A program made the translations under genes and the position numbers. The notes below the pieces were generated by a model. That model was given only the letters and a program-made list of their open reading frames with translations, was not told the DNA's origin and did not search any database. A stretch of DNA of 54,133 nt from an uncultured Clostridia bacterium (GTDB lineage Bacteria > Bacillota > Clostridia > Oscillospirales > Acutalibacteraceae), in assembly GCA_944380765.1 (NCBI GenBank), contig CALWIO010000013.1, forward strand, positions 1 through 54,133, read 5' to 3'. Position 1 is the first letter of the stretch. Every line of letters starts with the position of its first letter. Positions 9,513-19,672 of the stretch are shown here, piece after piece.

Positions 9513-11582
9513 TTAAGGCAGTTCGGCTTCACCGTTTAAGTAGAGGTCAAGATATATGGCGTCATAGGCGTCAACGCTTCCGTCCGAGTTAACATCGGCG
9601 GCGGTAAGCTGAACCTCGTTCATAAGGGCGTTGCCCGCGCTGCCGTTTTTTATAAGGCTGACATCGGCGTCGTCACAGACGCCGTCCATATTCACATCGC
9701 CGAGTACGGCAACGGTAGTGCGCCTGCTTTCCTGCGAGCCGCAGTTTACGCAGGAGCGTATCTGAAGCCCGTTGTGTTCGCTGTCCTCTTCGACAACGGT
9801 TTCCCATTCGCCGTATGTATGCTCCCCTGCCGCAGCGCTCAAAGCGTTGCCGAGTATTCTTCTGGCGTCGTTTACGGTGGTACATTCCCACGCATACCAG
9901 TCAAATGTACCCTCGGAGTCGAAAATATATTCAATACCTTTTGTATAGTAGTTGGGCAGCACTTTTTTAACGGCGTTTTTATATGCGTCGCTGTCCTCGC
10001 CCAAAAACTCCTTGGCAAGCCGGAGATAATCGTAATCGTCCATTCCCGACGCTATTTGTTTAAGGCGCAGGGAAGCTATCGGCACCGCCGGGTCAAGTCC
10101 CAGCGGCGCGCCGGCATAAACGAGAATACCGTCGCCGTTGCCCGTTGAAGCTCCGCTTTTTCCGGGCAGAGCCATATTCTCCCACACATTGTAGGGCGTG
10201 CCGTCGGAATTGTAGGAAGCGTAGGCGCAGTTCCAATGCAGAATACCGTCGCTGTTGAGCATTTCCTGCTGCCAGTAAAGCACTCTGCGGAAAATGCCCA
10301 CCGTGCTTTTGCCCCAGCGATAGGCATAAAAGCCGCCGTATCTTATATCGCCCTGATAGCGCCATGTTTTGTGCCATGTACCGTCGGTAAAATCGCTTAA
10401 AACCTCGCTGTTTGACTTTAAAAGTCCCTGATTTGGGCAGAAAATATCGGTTGTTTCGCGAAGCTTTTCGGACTGAAACTCATAATCGGACACCCCGTAG
10501 AAGGGGACTACCGCGTGATAGCCCGGCCAGATATTTTCAAGCGCCGCCATAAGCGCGTCATAAGAAGCGGTATCCGAAGAGGGAGTCCAGTTGGGCTCGT
10601 CCTTGGGATAAAAGAACGCCTTATCCTTTAAAAGTTCGCTGGAATACACAAGTTCCTTGTATTTGAGTATGTGCTCTGACGCCGCGGAGTTCAGCTCTCC
10701 GTTATATACGCCGTAATTCAGTATAGGCACGGAAAAGCATTTGCGCCTAGGGTCAGCCATAGTGAGTTTGGCTTTTTTCTCGTCTGTTTCGATAAGCCAG
10801 CGGGGGATTTCATAAGTGCTGACGCCGTGTTCAAGAAGAAAATCCTGCCAGCCCTCCAAAATTCTTTCCGCAAGTGCCTTATCCTCATCAAGCACTTTTC
10901 CGCTTGAATCAAAACGCACGCCGTTAAGCTTTAAAAAGCCGTTTGTGTCGCCGTAGCCGGACGCCGAGTTATACAGTCCGCAGACGGTTGTGCCGTAGTG
11001 AGCCTCCGGCAGGGCAAAATTCCACACTACCGCGTTGACGGGCTGCTGACACAGAATATCGTCGCCGTCATACAATGTGACTTTTGAGGTATATGTTCCC
11101 GCCGTCTGGTCCTTTGAGGAATGAAGCTCAATATAAAAGGTGTTGTTTTCATTGGAAGCGGTGGCTACCGGTTTTCCGTAATAGGGCACAAGCGCATCCG
11201 CAAGCGGCTCGTTTATAACATTTGTTACAGTAAAATACTCCTCTTTATAAACGGACGCCGCGATTTTCTCGCCGTTTGCGTTGACAAAATCGTCAACCTC
11301 TATTCTTAAATCTCTTGAACTGCCCTTTTCGTAAAAATACGCCTGAAATCCCTCGTATTCATTTTTCGCGAGGTAAACAGTCCGCGCGCCGTTCACATAG
11401 GGAAGCTGATGAGAATTGACATGGTTGCTGTTCGCTCCGTACCGCTGGTCCTCGGAATACTTATTTGCCTGAATATCCGAGTAAATCAGATAAAAAGTAT
11501 AATCGTCCGCGGCGGCTGACATATACGAGAAGCAGCCCATAAGAATACATACCGAAAGGATTACCGCAACAGCCTTTTTCAT
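9513..11582 (-). CDS. Secreted DUF4091 protein with C-terminal dockerin-like module
   Basis: This protein of 689 residues has a signal peptide (MKKAVAVILSVCILMGCFSY). A long beta-sandwich plus catalytic-like region resembles DUF4091 proteins, a glycosidase-like family; the typical late motifs GDGILVYAGAPLG and SLRLKQIASGMDDYDYLRLAKE-type segments are present. A cysteine-pair segment (SCVNCGSQE) links to the last 60 residues, which hold two calcium-loop repeats (GDVNMDGVCDDADVSLI and ADVNSDGSVDAYDAIYL), the pattern of a type I dockerin. Dockerins dock enzymes to cohesins on scaffoldins. ATG at 11582 is chosen because AGGTGGGG lies 6 nt upstream. The gene follows gatB with only a weak hairpin between. 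The substrate is unknown. Confidence 0.82.
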   Translation of the reverse strand: MKKAVAVILSVCILMGCFSYMSAAADDYTFYLIYSDIQANKYSEDQRYGANSNHVNSHQLPYVNGARTVYLAKNEYEGFQAYFYEKGSSRDLRIEVDDFVNANGEKIAASVYKEEYFTVTNVINEPLADALVPYYGKPVATASNENNTFYIELHSSKDQTAGTYTSKVTLYDGDDILCQQPVNAVVWNFALPEAHYGTTVCGLYNSASGYGDTNGFLKLNGVRFDSSGKVLDEDKALAERILEGWQDFLLEHGVSTYEIPRWLIETDEKKAKLTMADPRRKCFSVPILNYGVYNGELNSAASEHILKYKELVYSSELLKDKAFFYPKDEPNWTPSSDTASYDALMAALENIWPGYHAVVPFYGVSDYEFQSEKLRETTDIFCPNQGLLKSNSEVLSDFTDGTWHKTWRYQGDIRYGGFYAYRWGKSTVGIFRRVLYWQQEMLNSDGILHWNCAYASYNSDGTPYNVWENMALPGKSGASTGNGDGILVYAGAPLGLDPAVPIASLRLKQIASGMDDYDYLRLAKEFLGEDSDAYKNAVKKVLPNYYTKGIEYIFDSEGTFDWYAWECTTVNDARRILGNALSAAAGEHTYGEWETVVEEDSEHNGLQIRSCVNCGSQESRRTTVAVLGDVNMDGVCDDADVSLIKNGSAGNALMNEVQLTAADVNSDGSVDAYDAIYLDLYLNGEAELP

Positions 11583-11612
11583 TTTTATCCCCACCTTATT
11601 TTTGTTAAAGCG

Positions 11613-11631
11613 TGAGCGTTCCCCCCGCTCA
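11613..11631 (-). terminator. Weak hairpin at the gatB stop
   Basis: The stem TGAGCG / CGCTCA overlaps the gatB stop codon and is followed by CGCTTTAAC. The T-tract is poor, so read-through into the DUF4091 gene is possible. Confidence 0.35.
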
Positions 11632-13059
11632 GCCCAGCAGCTCTTTAAGGATTTTCTGAACCTCTGCCGCGGGAGCCTTGCCCCTTAACGCGCGCATAGA
11701 CTGACCTATAAGATACTGGAAAGCCTGAGTTTTTCCGCCCTTGTACTCGTTTACGCTCTTTTCGTTATTGGCGATTACCTCTTCGATTACCGCCTTGATT
11801 GCTCCGGTGTCGGTAACCTGCGCGAGGTTATTTTCCTCAACATATTTTGCCGGGTCAACATTGTCGCAAAATACCTTTTCAAGCACCTTTTTGCCGGTGC
11901 CGCGATTGATTTTGCCGCTGTTTACAAGGTTAATAAGCTCGCCGAGAGACTCCTCGCGGAAGCTCATATTTTCGGGCAGAGTCTGTGTATCGTTAAGCAG
12001 TTTCATAAGCTCGCCCATAATCCAGTTGGCGCTGTCTTTCGGGTTATTGGTTATCTCAACCGTTTTTTCAAACAGTTTTACAAGGTATATGCTGCCGGTT
12101 ATAATGCCCGTATCATACTCGGGAAGTCCCAGCTCCTCAATATAGCGGCGTTTTTTCGCCTCGGGCAGTTCGGGCATAGCGTTTCTTATCTGCTCAATGT
12201 ATTCGTCAGAAATCTCGATAGGCGGAATATCCGGCTCGGGGAAATACTTGTAGTCCTGCGCGTCCTCTTTTGAACGCATAGCTACGGAAACTCCCTTGCC
12301 GTCGTCCCAGCGGCGTGTTTCCTGCACTACCTCTTTGCCGTCCTCCAAAAGCTCTATCTGCCGGTTTGCCTCATACTCGATAGCGCGGCCGATAGCTTTA
12401 AAGGAGTTCATATTTTTCATTTCGGTACGGACTCCGAATTTTTCCGAGCCTTTCGGGCGTACCGAAAGGTTGACATCGGCTCTGAGAGAGCCCTCCTGCA
12501 TTTTGCAGTCGGACACTCCGATATATTGAAGCACCGCGCTGAGCCTTTCAAGGTACTCGATTACCTCGGCCGCGCTTCTGAAATCCGGCTCCGAAACAAT
12601 TTCCAAAAGAGGCACTCCGCAGCGGTTATAATCCACCATGGTGCAGTCCTCCCACTCATCGTGAATGAGCTTGCCGGCGTCCTCCTCCATGTGAATTTCG
12701 TGTATTCTTATCCTTTTGGGACTGCCGTCACCGCCGGTTACCTCGATATACCCGTTGCGGCAGATAGGCAGATAAAGCTGTGAAATCTGATACGCCTTGG
12801 GCAGGTCGGGGTAAAAATAGTTTTTGCGGTCAAATTTATTGTACTGCGTTATTTCGCAGTTTGTGGCTACGCCTGTTCTTACGGCATAGCGCACTACATT
12901 TTCGTTAAGAAGCGGCAGAGTGCCCGGCATTCCCGAACAGATTTCGCAGACATGAGTATTAGGCTCGCCTCCGAACTGCGTTGAGCAGTTACAGAATATT
13001 TTTGTTTTGGTTGAAAGCTCGGTGTGAACTTCCAGTCCCATTACGATTTCCCATTCCAC
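11629..13059 (-). CDS. gatB: Asp-tRNA(Asn)/Glu-tRNA(Gln) amidotransferase subunit B
   Basis: GatB binds the misacylated tRNA and activates its side-chain carboxyl with ATP so that ammonia from GatA can convert it to Asn- or Gln-tRNA. The 476 residues are normal for the family. The N-terminal MGLEVHTELSTKTKIFC and the zinc cysteines (FCNC and VCEIC) are present. The cradle domain (VDYNRCGVPLLEIVSEPD) and the C-terminal YqeY-like helical tail end in FQYLIGQSMRALRGKAP. It starts 13 bp after gatA and is last in the aspS-gatCAB operon. Confidence 0.97.
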   Translation of the reverse strand: MEWEIVMGLEVHTELSTKTKIFCNCSTQFGGEPNTHVCEICSGMPGTLPLLNENVVRYAVRTGVATNCEITQYNKFDRKNYFYPDLPKAYQISQLYLPICRNGYIEVTGGDGSPKRIRIHEIHMEEDAGKLIHDEWEDCTMVDYNRCGVPLLEIVSEPDFRSAAEVIEYLERLSAVLQYIGVSDCKMQEGSLRADVNLSVRPKGSEKFGVRTEMKNMNSFKAIGRAIEYEANRQIELLEDGKEVVQETRRWDDGKGVSVAMRSKEDAQDYKYFPEPDIPPIEISDEYIEQIRNAMPELPEAKKRRYIEELGLPEYDTGIITGSIYLVKLFEKTVEITNNPKDSANWIMGELMKLLNDTQTLPENMSFREESLGELINLVNSGKINRGTGKKVLEKVFCDNVDPAKYVEENNLAQVTDTGAIKAVIEEVIANNEKSVNEYKGGKTQAFQYLIGQSMRALRGKAPAAEVQKILKELLG

Positions 13060-13072
13060 AGCGGTCGCCTCC

Positions 13073-14536
13073 TTACTTCAAAACGGGTTTTTTGGTATGA
13101 TAATCCGTAGCGTCCTCAAAAGCCTTTGCCGCGTTAAGAATTTCGGTTTCGCCGAAAGGCTTGCCTATAAGCTGCATACCCACAGGCATACCCTCGCGGT
13201 CGAAGCCGCAGGGAGCTGACACTGACGGCACTCCGGCGATATTCACCATTACGGTATAAATATCGCCCAAATACATTTTAAGCGGGTCCGAAAGGCTTTC
13301 GCCCATCTTTAAAGCCGTGGTAGGAGCGACAGGGCCCAACACCATATCGTATTTCTCAAAAGCCTCAAAGAAGGACTGCTGAATGAGCTTTTTGGCTTTC
13401 AGCGCCTTTTGATAATAAGCGTCATAATATCCCGACGACAGCACAAAGTTGCCGAGCATTATTCTGCGCTTTACTTCCATTCCGAACCCCTCGGAACGGC
13501 TCTTTATATAGGTTTCCCTTAAATTACGGGCATTCGCGCTCTTATAGCCGTACTTAATTCCGTCATATCTTGAAAGGTTTGAGCAGGCTTCCGCGCAGGC
13601 TATAATGTAATATGCCGGAATAGCGTATTTTACTATGGGCATATCAAAAAGCTCGACCTCTGCTCCGAGAGATTTAAAGGTTTCGGCGGCGTCAAGCACC
13701 GCTTTTTTTACATCTTCGGCAATTCCCTCGCCTATATAGTCGCGCGGGATACCTATTTTAACGCCTTTGACATTGCCGGCAAGCGCTTTTTCGGCGCTGA
13801 AATGCGGAAATTCCATTGAAGTTCCGTCTTTTTCGTCTTTGCCGCTGATTATCTCAAACAAATTGGCGCAGTCCTCGACCGTATTGCCGATTGGGCCTAT
13901 CTGGTCAAGAGAAGAGGCGTATGCCACAAGGCCGTATCTTGAAACCGAGCCGTAAGTGGGTTTAAGCCCTGTAACTCCGCAGAACGAGCAGGGCTGACGG
14001 ATTGAGCCGCCCGTATCCGAGCCGAGAGCCGCCACGGCAAGTCCGGCGCTGACTGCCGCCGCCGAGCCGCCCGAAGAGCCGCCGGGGACTTTCTGTATAT
14101 CCCACGGATTATGGGTGGCGCCAGTAGCGGAAGTTTCGGTTGTACTGCCCATGGCGAACTCGTCCATATTCAGTTTGCCGATTACAATCATACCCGCCTT
14201 TTCAAGCCTTTCGACAACGGTGGCGTTATAGGGCGGAACAAAATTTTCAAGAATTTTGGAAGAACAGGTTGTTTTAATATCCTTTGTGCAGATATTGTCC
14301 TTAATTCCTATGGGAACTCCTGCCAGCGGTGAGGTCAGGGTTTTTGAGTCAATCCCCTTCTGCACCTCTTCGGCTCTCTTATAAGCCTCGTCACGGCAAA
14401 GAGTGTTGTAACAATGATAGGTTTTATCGTATTTATCTATTTTTTCAAAATAAGCGTCAAGCGCCTGTTTTACGGTTACTTCTCCGCTTTTAACGGCGGC
14501 GCCTAACTGTGTTGCGGTCATTTCCAGTATATCCAT
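13073..14536 (-). CDS. gatA: Asp-tRNA(Asn)/Glu-tRNA(Gln) amidotransferase subunit A
   Basis: GatA is the glutaminase subunit. It releases ammonia that is channelled to GatB. The 487-residue amidase-signature protein shows the full Ser-cis-Ser-Lys triad: Lys79 in GIKDN, Ser154 in PGGSSGGSAAAV and Ser178 in DTGGSIRQP. Spacing to gatC is 10 bp and to gatB 13 bp, typical of co-translated subunits. Nothing is missing or unusual. Confidence 0.98.
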   Translation of the reverse strand: MDILEMTATQLGAAVKSGEVTVKQALDAYFEKIDKYDKTYHCYNTLCRDEAYKRAEEVQKGIDSKTLTSPLAGVPIGIKDNICTKDIKTTCSSKILENFVPPYNATVVERLEKAGMIVIGKLNMDEFAMGSTTETSATGATHNPWDIQKVPGGSSGGSAAAVSAGLAVAALGSDTGGSIRQPCSFCGVTGLKPTYGSVSRYGLVAYASSLDQIGPIGNTVEDCANLFEIISGKDEKDGTSMEFPHFSAEKALAGNVKGVKIGIPRDYIGEGIAEDVKKAVLDAAETFKSLGAEVELFDMPIVKYAIPAYYIIACAEACSNLSRYDGIKYGYKSANARNLRETYIKSRSEGFGMEVKRRIMLGNFVLSSGYYDAYYQKALKAKKLIQQSFFEAFEKYDMVLGPVAPTTALKMGESLSDPLKMYLGDIYTVMVNIAGVPSVSAPCGFDREGMPVGMQLIGKPFGETEILNAAKAFEDATDYHTKKPVLK

Positions 14537-14546
14537 ATCGCTAACC

Positions 14547-14834
14547 TCACTCCACGGTTTTAGGCACTACAAAGCAGCCGTCTTTTTCCTCGGGCGCGTT
14601 TTTAAGAATATCGTCGCGCGTATTGTGCATTTTTACCTCGTCCTGCCGCATTACATTGGTAACAGGAAAGGAGTGGGAAAGGGGCTGTACGCCGTCGGTA
14701 GGAAGCTCGTTGAGAGTATCAATATATGTCAGGATATCCTGCAAGTCCTTTTCGGTTTCCTCGCGCTGCTCATCGGTGAGCTCTATTCTGGCAAGGCTTT
14801 CAAGATACCTGACAAGCGTTTTATCAATCGTCAT
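14547..14834 (-). CDS. gatC: Asp-tRNA(Asn)/Glu-tRNA(Gln) amidotransferase subunit C
   Basis: GatC is the small belt-like subunit that stabilises GatA-GatB. The 95 residues have the usual pattern of an N-terminal helix (VRYLESLARIELTDEQ), a LNELPTDGVQPLSHSFP stretch and a C-terminal ENAPEEKDG-like tail (NAPEEKDGCFVVPKTVE). It lies between aspS and gatA. Confidence 0.95.
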   Translation of the reverse strand: MTIDKTLVRYLESLARIELTDEQREETEKDLQDILTYIDTLNELPTDGVQPLSHSFPVTNVMRQDEVKMHNTRDDILKNAPEEKDGCFVVPKTVE

Positions 14835-14858
14835 GATTGCACCTTCTTTTAGGGGTTA

Positions 14859-16613
14859 TTACTTTTCGGGCGCGGGTCTGCGCAGCTTAATATGAACCTC
14901 GCGGAGCTGCTGCTCCGTTACCGCTCCGGGAGCGCCCAGCAGCATATCCTGCGCGTTGGAATTCATGGGGAACGCTATAACCTCGCGGATATTCTCCTCA
15001 TCTTTAAGGAGCATTATCATTCTGTCCACTCCGGGAGCCATTCCCGCGTGAGGCGGCGCACCGTAGTGGAAGGCTTTAAACAGCGCTCCGAAGCGCTTTT
15101 CAACCTCCTGCTCGGTATATCCCGCCATTTCAAAGGCTTTTACCATAATGTCGGGGCGGTGATTTCTGACCGCGCCGGAGGAAAGCTCAACGCCGTTGCA
15201 CACGATGTCATACTGATAAGCCTTGATGGTGAGCGGGTCCTCGTTCAGAAGCGCGTCCATACCGCCCTGCGGCATTGAGAAGGGGTTGTGGGTAAAGTCC
15301 AGGTTACCCTCCTCGTTTCTTTCATACATCGGGAAATCGGTGATAAAGCAAAGCTCATAGCGGTCTTTGTCGATAATGTTCATTCTTTCGCCAAGAGCCG
15401 TTCTAATCTGACCGGCTAGCAAATCCACAACCTTTTCGCGGTCGCAGATGAAGAACAGGGTATCGTCGGTTTTAAGAGAAAGCATTTCGGTGAGCTGAGC
15501 CTTTTTGCTGTCGGACAGGAATTTCGCGATTGGGCCTTTAAAGGAGCCGTCCTCCAACACGGTGAGATAGCCGAGGCCTTTCATTCCTATGGACATTGCG
15601 TATTCAAGCATCTTTTCAAAGAAAGATTTGCTCATCTTTGCGCAGCCGGGAGCCACAATGCCCCTGACCGGCTTTTTCCGGAAAGGCTTGAACTCAACAT
15701 CTTCAAAAAATTCCGACAAATCGCAGATTTCAAGAGGATTCCTCAAATCCGGCTTATCTGTTCCGTATTTGAGCATAGCCTCCTCATAAGGAATTTTCTT
15801 AAAGGGAGCGGGACTTACCTTTTTGCCGCCGCCGAATTTTGAGAAAGTGTCATAAAGCACATCTTCGGCTACCGCGAAAACATCTTCCTGCGTAGCGAAA
15901 GCCATTTCAAAGTCGAGCTGATAGAACTCGCCGGGAGAACGGTCGGCTCTCGCGTCCTCATCTCTGAAACAGGGGGCAATCTGGAAATATTTATCAAAGC
16001 CCGACACCATTAAAAGCTGTTTGAACTGCTGAGGAGCCTGGGGCAGAGCGTAGAACTTGCCCTCGTGCTTGCGGGAGGGAATAATATAGTCCCTCGCGCC
16101 CTCGGGTGAAGAGCAGGTAAGAATAGGCGTTGTAATCTCGGTAAAGCCGAGAGAAGTCATCTTCTGACGCAGAAACGCCACAACCTGACTGCGGAACATT
16201 ATATTATCGTGCACCTTTTTGTTTCTCAAATCAAGGAAGCGGTAAGTCAGGCGCACCTCCTCGCGGGTTTCGGTGCTCTCGCTTATATCGAAAGGCAGAT
16301 TTTCGGTACACTCGCCGAGAATCTCCACGCTTTCAACCTTTACTTCAAGCTCGCCGGTTTTGAGCTTTTTGTTGACGGTTTCCTCATCGCGCTTTACAAC
16401 CACGCCCGTTACCGAAACAACGCTTTCCTTTCTGATACCGTTCATCAGCGCGCTGTCGTTGATTACAACCTGAGTTATACCGTACTCGTCGCGCAGGTCG
16501 ATAAACGCCACGCCGCCGTGGTCGCGGATTGTATCCACCCAGCCGGCAAGGGACACCTTTTCGTTTAAGTTTTCGAGCGTGAGCTCGTTACAGTTATGTG
16601 TTCTGTAAGCCAT
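14859..16613 (-). CDS. aspS: Aspartate-tRNA ligase
   Basis: AspRS charges tRNA-Asp with aspartate. The 584-residue bacterial-type enzyme has an N-terminal OB-fold anticodon domain (about 1-105), class II motif 2 (CFRDEDARADRSPGEFYQLD), an inserted GAD domain in the middle and motif 3 (APGVDRMIMLL) near the C-terminus. It is the first gene before gatC-gatA-gatB. That linkage suggests a non-discriminating enzyme whose Asp-tRNA(Asn) product is amidated by GatCAB, but the discriminating residues cannot be judged reliably by eye. The ATG is preceded by AAGGAGT. Confidence 0.97.
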   Translation of the reverse strand: MAYRTHNCNELTLENLNEKVSLAGWVDTIRDHGGVAFIDLRDEYGITQVVINDSALMNGIRKESVVSVTGVVVKRDEETVNKKLKTGELEVKVESVEILGECTENLPFDISESTETREEVRLTYRFLDLRNKKVHDNIMFRSQVVAFLRQKMTSLGFTEITTPILTCSSPEGARDYIIPSRKHEGKFYALPQAPQQFKQLLMVSGFDKYFQIAPCFRDEDARADRSPGEFYQLDFEMAFATQEDVFAVAEDVLYDTFSKFGGGKKVSPAPFKKIPYEEAMLKYGTDKPDLRNPLEICDLSEFFEDVEFKPFRKKPVRGIVAPGCAKMSKSFFEKMLEYAMSIGMKGLGYLTVLEDGSFKGPIAKFLSDSKKAQLTEMLSLKTDDTLFFICDREKVVDLLAGQIRTALGERMNIIDKDRYELCFITDFPMYERNEEGNLDFTHNPFSMPQGGMDALLNEDPLTIKAYQYDIVCNGVELSSGAVRNHRPDIMVKAFEMAGYTEQEVEKRFGALFKAFHYGAPPHAGMAPGVDRMIMLLKDEENIREVIAFPMNSNAQDMLLGAPGAVTEQQLREVHIKLRRPAPEK

Positions 16614-16664
16614 TTAGACATACTCCTTTTATAACAGGATATAATTTTACATATTAACTGTATT

Positions 16665-16693
16665 ATTGTATCACAAAAAAACTGTTATGTATA
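16665..16693 (-). promoter_or_regulatory. Candidate promoter of aspS-gatCAB
   Basis: A TACAAT -10 at 16665-16670 lies about 50 bp before aspS; the -35 position (TATACA) 17 bp away is weak. The region is very AT-rich and follows the rplQ terminator, so a promoter here is expected. Confidence 0.45.
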
Positions 16694-16744
16694 TAACAAA
16701 ATCCATTTTTTTGAAAAAAGTTGTCCGCTATAAACGCAACAAAA

Positions 16745-16770
16745 AACACCGCGGAAAAATCCACGGTGTT
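16745..16770 (-). terminator. Terminator of the ribosomal operon (after rplQ)
   Basis: A 10-bp stem (AACACCGTGG / CCGCGGTGTT, one G-U pair) is followed on the minus strand by a T run. It lies about 30 bp after the rplQ stop. Confidence 0.92.
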
Positions 16771-16801
16771 AATTTTATAGTATTTAAGCCCTACCGCACA
16801 A

Positions 16802-17143
16802 TCAGACAAGCTCGATGATGCACATTTCAGCAGCATCGCCTCTTCTGGGGCCGGTTTTGATAATGCGAGTATAGCCGCCGTTTTTGTCGGCATATTTGGG
16901 AGCTACCTCTTCCATCAGCTTCTTCGCGACAGATTCCTTTGTGATGTATGAGAAAATCTGTCTTTTTGAATGAAGGCTGTTATCTTTACCGATGGTAATC
17001 ATTTTTTCAGCCATAGCTCTTACTTCTTTGGCTCTGGTTACCGTTGTTTCAATCTGACCGTTCTCTATAAGATATGTTACCATACCTCTGAGCATAGCCT
17101 TGCGGTGATCGCTTGTTCTGCCGAGTTTTCTTGTTCCTGGCAT
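16802..17143 (-). CDS. rplQ: 50S ribosomal protein L17
   Basis: L17 is a late-operon large-subunit protein near the exit side of domain III of 23S rRNA. The 113 residues begin with the characteristic [19 protein letters not shown] and end with [16 protein letters not shown], the normal bacterial length. It follows rpoA by 17 bp and is the last gene before the terminator. Confidence 0.98.
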   Translation of the reverse strand: MPGTRKLGRTSDHRKAMLRGMVTYLIENGQIETTVTRAKEVRAMAEKMITIGKDNSLHSKRQIFSYITKESVAKKLMEEVAPKYADKNGGYTRIIKTGPRRGDAAEMCIIELV

Positions 17144-17160
17144 TCAAAATCACTCCTTTA

Positions 17161-18111
17161 TTATTCGTCGTCCTTACGCAGTGAGAAATTGAGGGATTCG
17201 AGCTTTGCTACAACCTCGTCAAGAGATTTTCTTCCGAGGTTTCTTACCCGCATCATATCCTCCTCAGACCTGTTGGTCAAATCTTCAACCGTATTGATGC
17301 CCGCGCGTTTTAAGCAGTTGAAGGAACGCACCGAAAGGTCAAGCTCCTCAATAGTCATTTCAAGGATTTTGCCCTTTGTATCGTCGTTCTTGACAACCAT
17401 TGTTTCGGTTTCCCTTGCCTCATCGGAAAGGTCAACGAACAGGTCCAAATGGTCCGTAAGGATTTTCGCGCCGAGAGAAACGGCCTCCTGCGCTGAAATT
17501 GTTCCGTCTGTCCAAGCTTCAAGCGAGAGCTTGTCATAGTCGGTTATCTGACCCACACGGGTGTTTTCAACCGTATAATTTACTTTTAATACGGGTGTGT
17601 AAATAGAATCTATTGCGATTACGCCGATTACGGGCTGCATAATCTGCTTGTTTCTTTCAGCCGAAACATATCCTCTGCCCTTGTCGCAGGTGAGCTCCAT
17701 TTTTAAAGCTCCGCCCTCTTCAAGAGTAGCTATAAGATGCTCCGGATTAAGAATTTCCACATCGGAATCAGCCTTAATGTCGCCGGCGGTAACCTCGCAC
17801 TTGCCGCTTGCGTCGATATAAATTGTTTTGGGACCGTCACCGTGAATTTTAAGGATTACGCCCTTTAAATTCAGAACAATCTCAGTTACATCCTCTTTCA
17901 CACCGTCAATGGTTGAGAATTCATGAAGAACACCGTCAATTTTTACCGAAGTAATTGCATAACCCGGAAGTGATGACAAAAGTACACGGCGAAGGCTGTT
18001 GCCGAGAGTTGTGCCGTAGCCTCTTTCAAGAGGCTCTACAACGAACTTACCGTAAGTTCCGTCAGCAGCCAAATCAAGCGCTTCAATGCTGGGCTTCTCA
18101 ATTCCTATCAT
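17161..18111 (-). CDS. rpoA: RNA polymerase subunit alpha
   Basis: Alpha nucleates polymerase assembly by dimerising through its N-terminal domain (about 1-230, with [14 protein letters not shown]). It contacts UP-element DNA and activators through its C-terminal domain (about 250-316, with [16 protein letters not shown] and [11 protein letters not shown]). The 316-residue length is typical. Its place between rpsD and rplQ is conserved across bacteria. Confidence 0.98.
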   Translation of the reverse strand: MIGIEKPSIEALDLAADGTYGKFVVEPLERGYGTTLGNSLRRVLLSSLPGYAITSVKIDGVLHEFSTIDGVKEDVTEIVLNLKGVILKIHGDGPKTIYIDASGKCEVTAGDIKADSDVEILNPEHLIATLEEGGALKMELTCDKGRGYVSAERNKQIMQPVIGVIAIDSIYTPVLKVNYTVENTRVGQITDYDKLSLEAWTDGTISAQEAVSLGAKILTDHLDLFVDLSDEARETETMVVKNDDTKGKILEMTIEELDLSVRSFNCLKRAGINTVEDLTNRSEEDMMRVRNLGRKSLDEVVAKLESLNFSLRKDDE

Positions 18112-18176
18112 TCAAAACCCTCCTAACTGTTGCAGAAAAAATTTCTGCCGTTACTGTTACTGTAAATTCAAGCCTA

Positions 18177-18803
18177 TTATTTTGAATAGTACTCGACGAT
18201 AAGATGCTCCTCAACGGGAACAGCGATTTCCTCTCTGTCGGGAAGCTTTACGACCTTAGCCGAAAAGTCCTCTGCATTCTTATCAAGCCAAGCGGGAACG
18301 GGACGGGACGCGTTAGCCTCAAAAACAGCTTTGAGCTTGTCGCTCTCGCGGCTCTTTTCCTTAACGGAAACTACATCTCCCGCTTTAAGAAGGTATGAAG
18401 GAACATTGACCTTCTGACCGTTTACACGGTAATGCGCGTGTGTTACAAGCTGTCTTGCCTCAGCTCTGGACGAAGCCCAGCCGAGAAGATAAACTACATT
18501 GTCAAGACGGCTTTCGCAAATCTTCAACAGGTTTTCACCGGTAATTCCCTGAACTTTCTCAGCCATAAGGAAATACTTGTGGAACTGTCCTTCCTGAATA
18601 CCGTAGTAACGCTTTGCAGTCTGCTTTGCGCGAAGCTGCATGCCGTATTCAGAATTCTTTTTGCGGTTCTGGCCGTGCTGGCCGGGGGCGTATGAACGGC
18701 GCTCGATAGCGCACTTGCCTGTATAGCAGCGGTCGCCTTTGAGGAAAAGCTTTTTTCCCTCGCGGCGGCAGAGCTTACAAACCGCATCGGTATATCTTGC
18801 CAT
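18177..18803 (-). CDS. rpsD: 30S ribosomal protein S4
   Basis: S4 is a primary 16S rRNA binder that initiates 30S assembly. The 208-residue protein has the zinc-type N-terminus (CKLCRREG with a further Cys in YTGKC) and the S4 RNA-binding fold ([20 protein letters not shown]). In Bacillus rpsD stands alone and regulates itself; here it sits in the alpha block, 65 bp before rpoA. Confidence 0.98.
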   Translation of the reverse strand: MARYTDAVCKLCRREGKKLFLKGDRCYTGKCAIERRSYAPGQHGQNRKKNSEYGMQLRAKQTAKRYYGIQEGQFHKYFLMAEKVQGITGENLLKICESRLDNVVYLLGWASSRAEARQLVTHAHYRVNGQKVNVPSYLLKAGDVVSVKEKSRESDKLKAVFEANASRPVPAWLDKNAEDFSAKVVKLPDREEIAVPVEEHLIVEYYSK

Positions 18804-18827
18804 AATTACAGCACCTCCAAATTTCTG

Positions 18828-19232
18828 TTATACGCGTCTTCTCTTAGGCGGACGGCAGCCGTTGTGAGGAATGGGAGTTACATCTTTAATCATTGTAACT
18901 TCAAGTCCTACTGTCTGCAACGCTCTGATTGCAGCCTCGCGGCCTGAACCCGGGCCTTTTACGAAAACTTCCACGGTCTTCATTCCGTGCTCAATCGCAA
19001 CCTTTGCTGCTGTTTCGGCGGCAGTCTGAGCCGCGAAGGGTGTTGATTTACGGGAGCCTCTGAATCCCATTTCACCCGCGCTTGCCCACGATACTGCGTT
19101 GCCCTGAACATCAGTAATTGTAACAATCGTGTTGTTGAAGGTGGATTGAATATGGACTGCGCCCTTCTCAATATTCTTGCGCTCGCGGCGTCTGCGTGTG
19201 GCAGCGCCCTTTTTAGCAGTTGCTTTAGCCAT
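18828..19232 (-). CDS. rpsK: 30S ribosomal protein S11
   Basis: S11 lines the mRNA exit channel on the 30S platform. The 134 residues include the [14 protein letters not shown] and [13 protein letters not shown] motifs and a basic [13 protein letters not shown] tail. It lies 24 bp before rpsD and 17 bp after rpsM. Confidence 0.98.
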   Translation of the reverse strand: MAKATAKKGAATRRRRERKNIEKGAVHIQSTFNNTIVTITDVQGNAVSWASAGEMGFRGSRKSTPFAAQTAAETAAKVAIEHGMKTVEVFVKGPGSGREAAIRALQTVGLEVTMIKDVTPIPHNGCRPPKRRRV

Positions 19233-19249
19233 TTACAATTCCCTCCTTC

Positions 19250-19618
19250 TTACTTCTTCTTGTTGGCGATTGTCTTCTTGGGTCCCTTGCGGGTACGGGC
19301 GTTAGTCTTTGAACGCTGTCCTCTTACGGGAAGTCCTTTGCGGTGACGGATTCCTCTGTAACAACCGATTTCAACAAGTCTTTTAATATCAAATGCTGTT
19401 TCTCTTCTGAGGTCGCCCTCAACTTTTACATGATGGTCAATGTATTCACGAAGCTTGGAAACATCTTCCTCGGTCAAATCCTTTACTCTTGTGTCGGGAT
19501 TAACACCTGTTGCAGCAACAATGTCGCTGGCTGTTTTTCTGCCTATACCGTAGATATATGTGAGTCCGATTTCAACTCTCTTCTCTCTCGGTAAATCAAC
19601 GCCTGAAATACGAGCCAT
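19250..19618 (-). CDS. rpsM: 30S ribosomal protein S13
   Basis: S13 forms the intersubunit bridge at the 30S head and contacts P-site tRNA with its basic tail. The 122 residues contain [20 protein letters not shown], the helix-hairpin-helix-like GIGRKTA and the [19 protein letters not shown] tail in its usual form. It is preceded by an unusually long 142-nt gap after rpmJ that holds two hairpins. Confidence 0.98.
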   Translation of the reverse strand: MARISGVDLPREKRVEIGLTYIYGIGRKTASDIVAATGVNPDTRVKDLTEEDVSKLREYIDHHVKVEGDLRRETAFDIKRLVEIGCYRGIRHRKGLPVRGQRSKTNARTRKGPKKTIANKKK

Positions 19619-19672
19619 TTACAGTTGCACCTCCATTTTCAATTTGCGGCTTTCGCCTTTTGTGTTTTTCTT

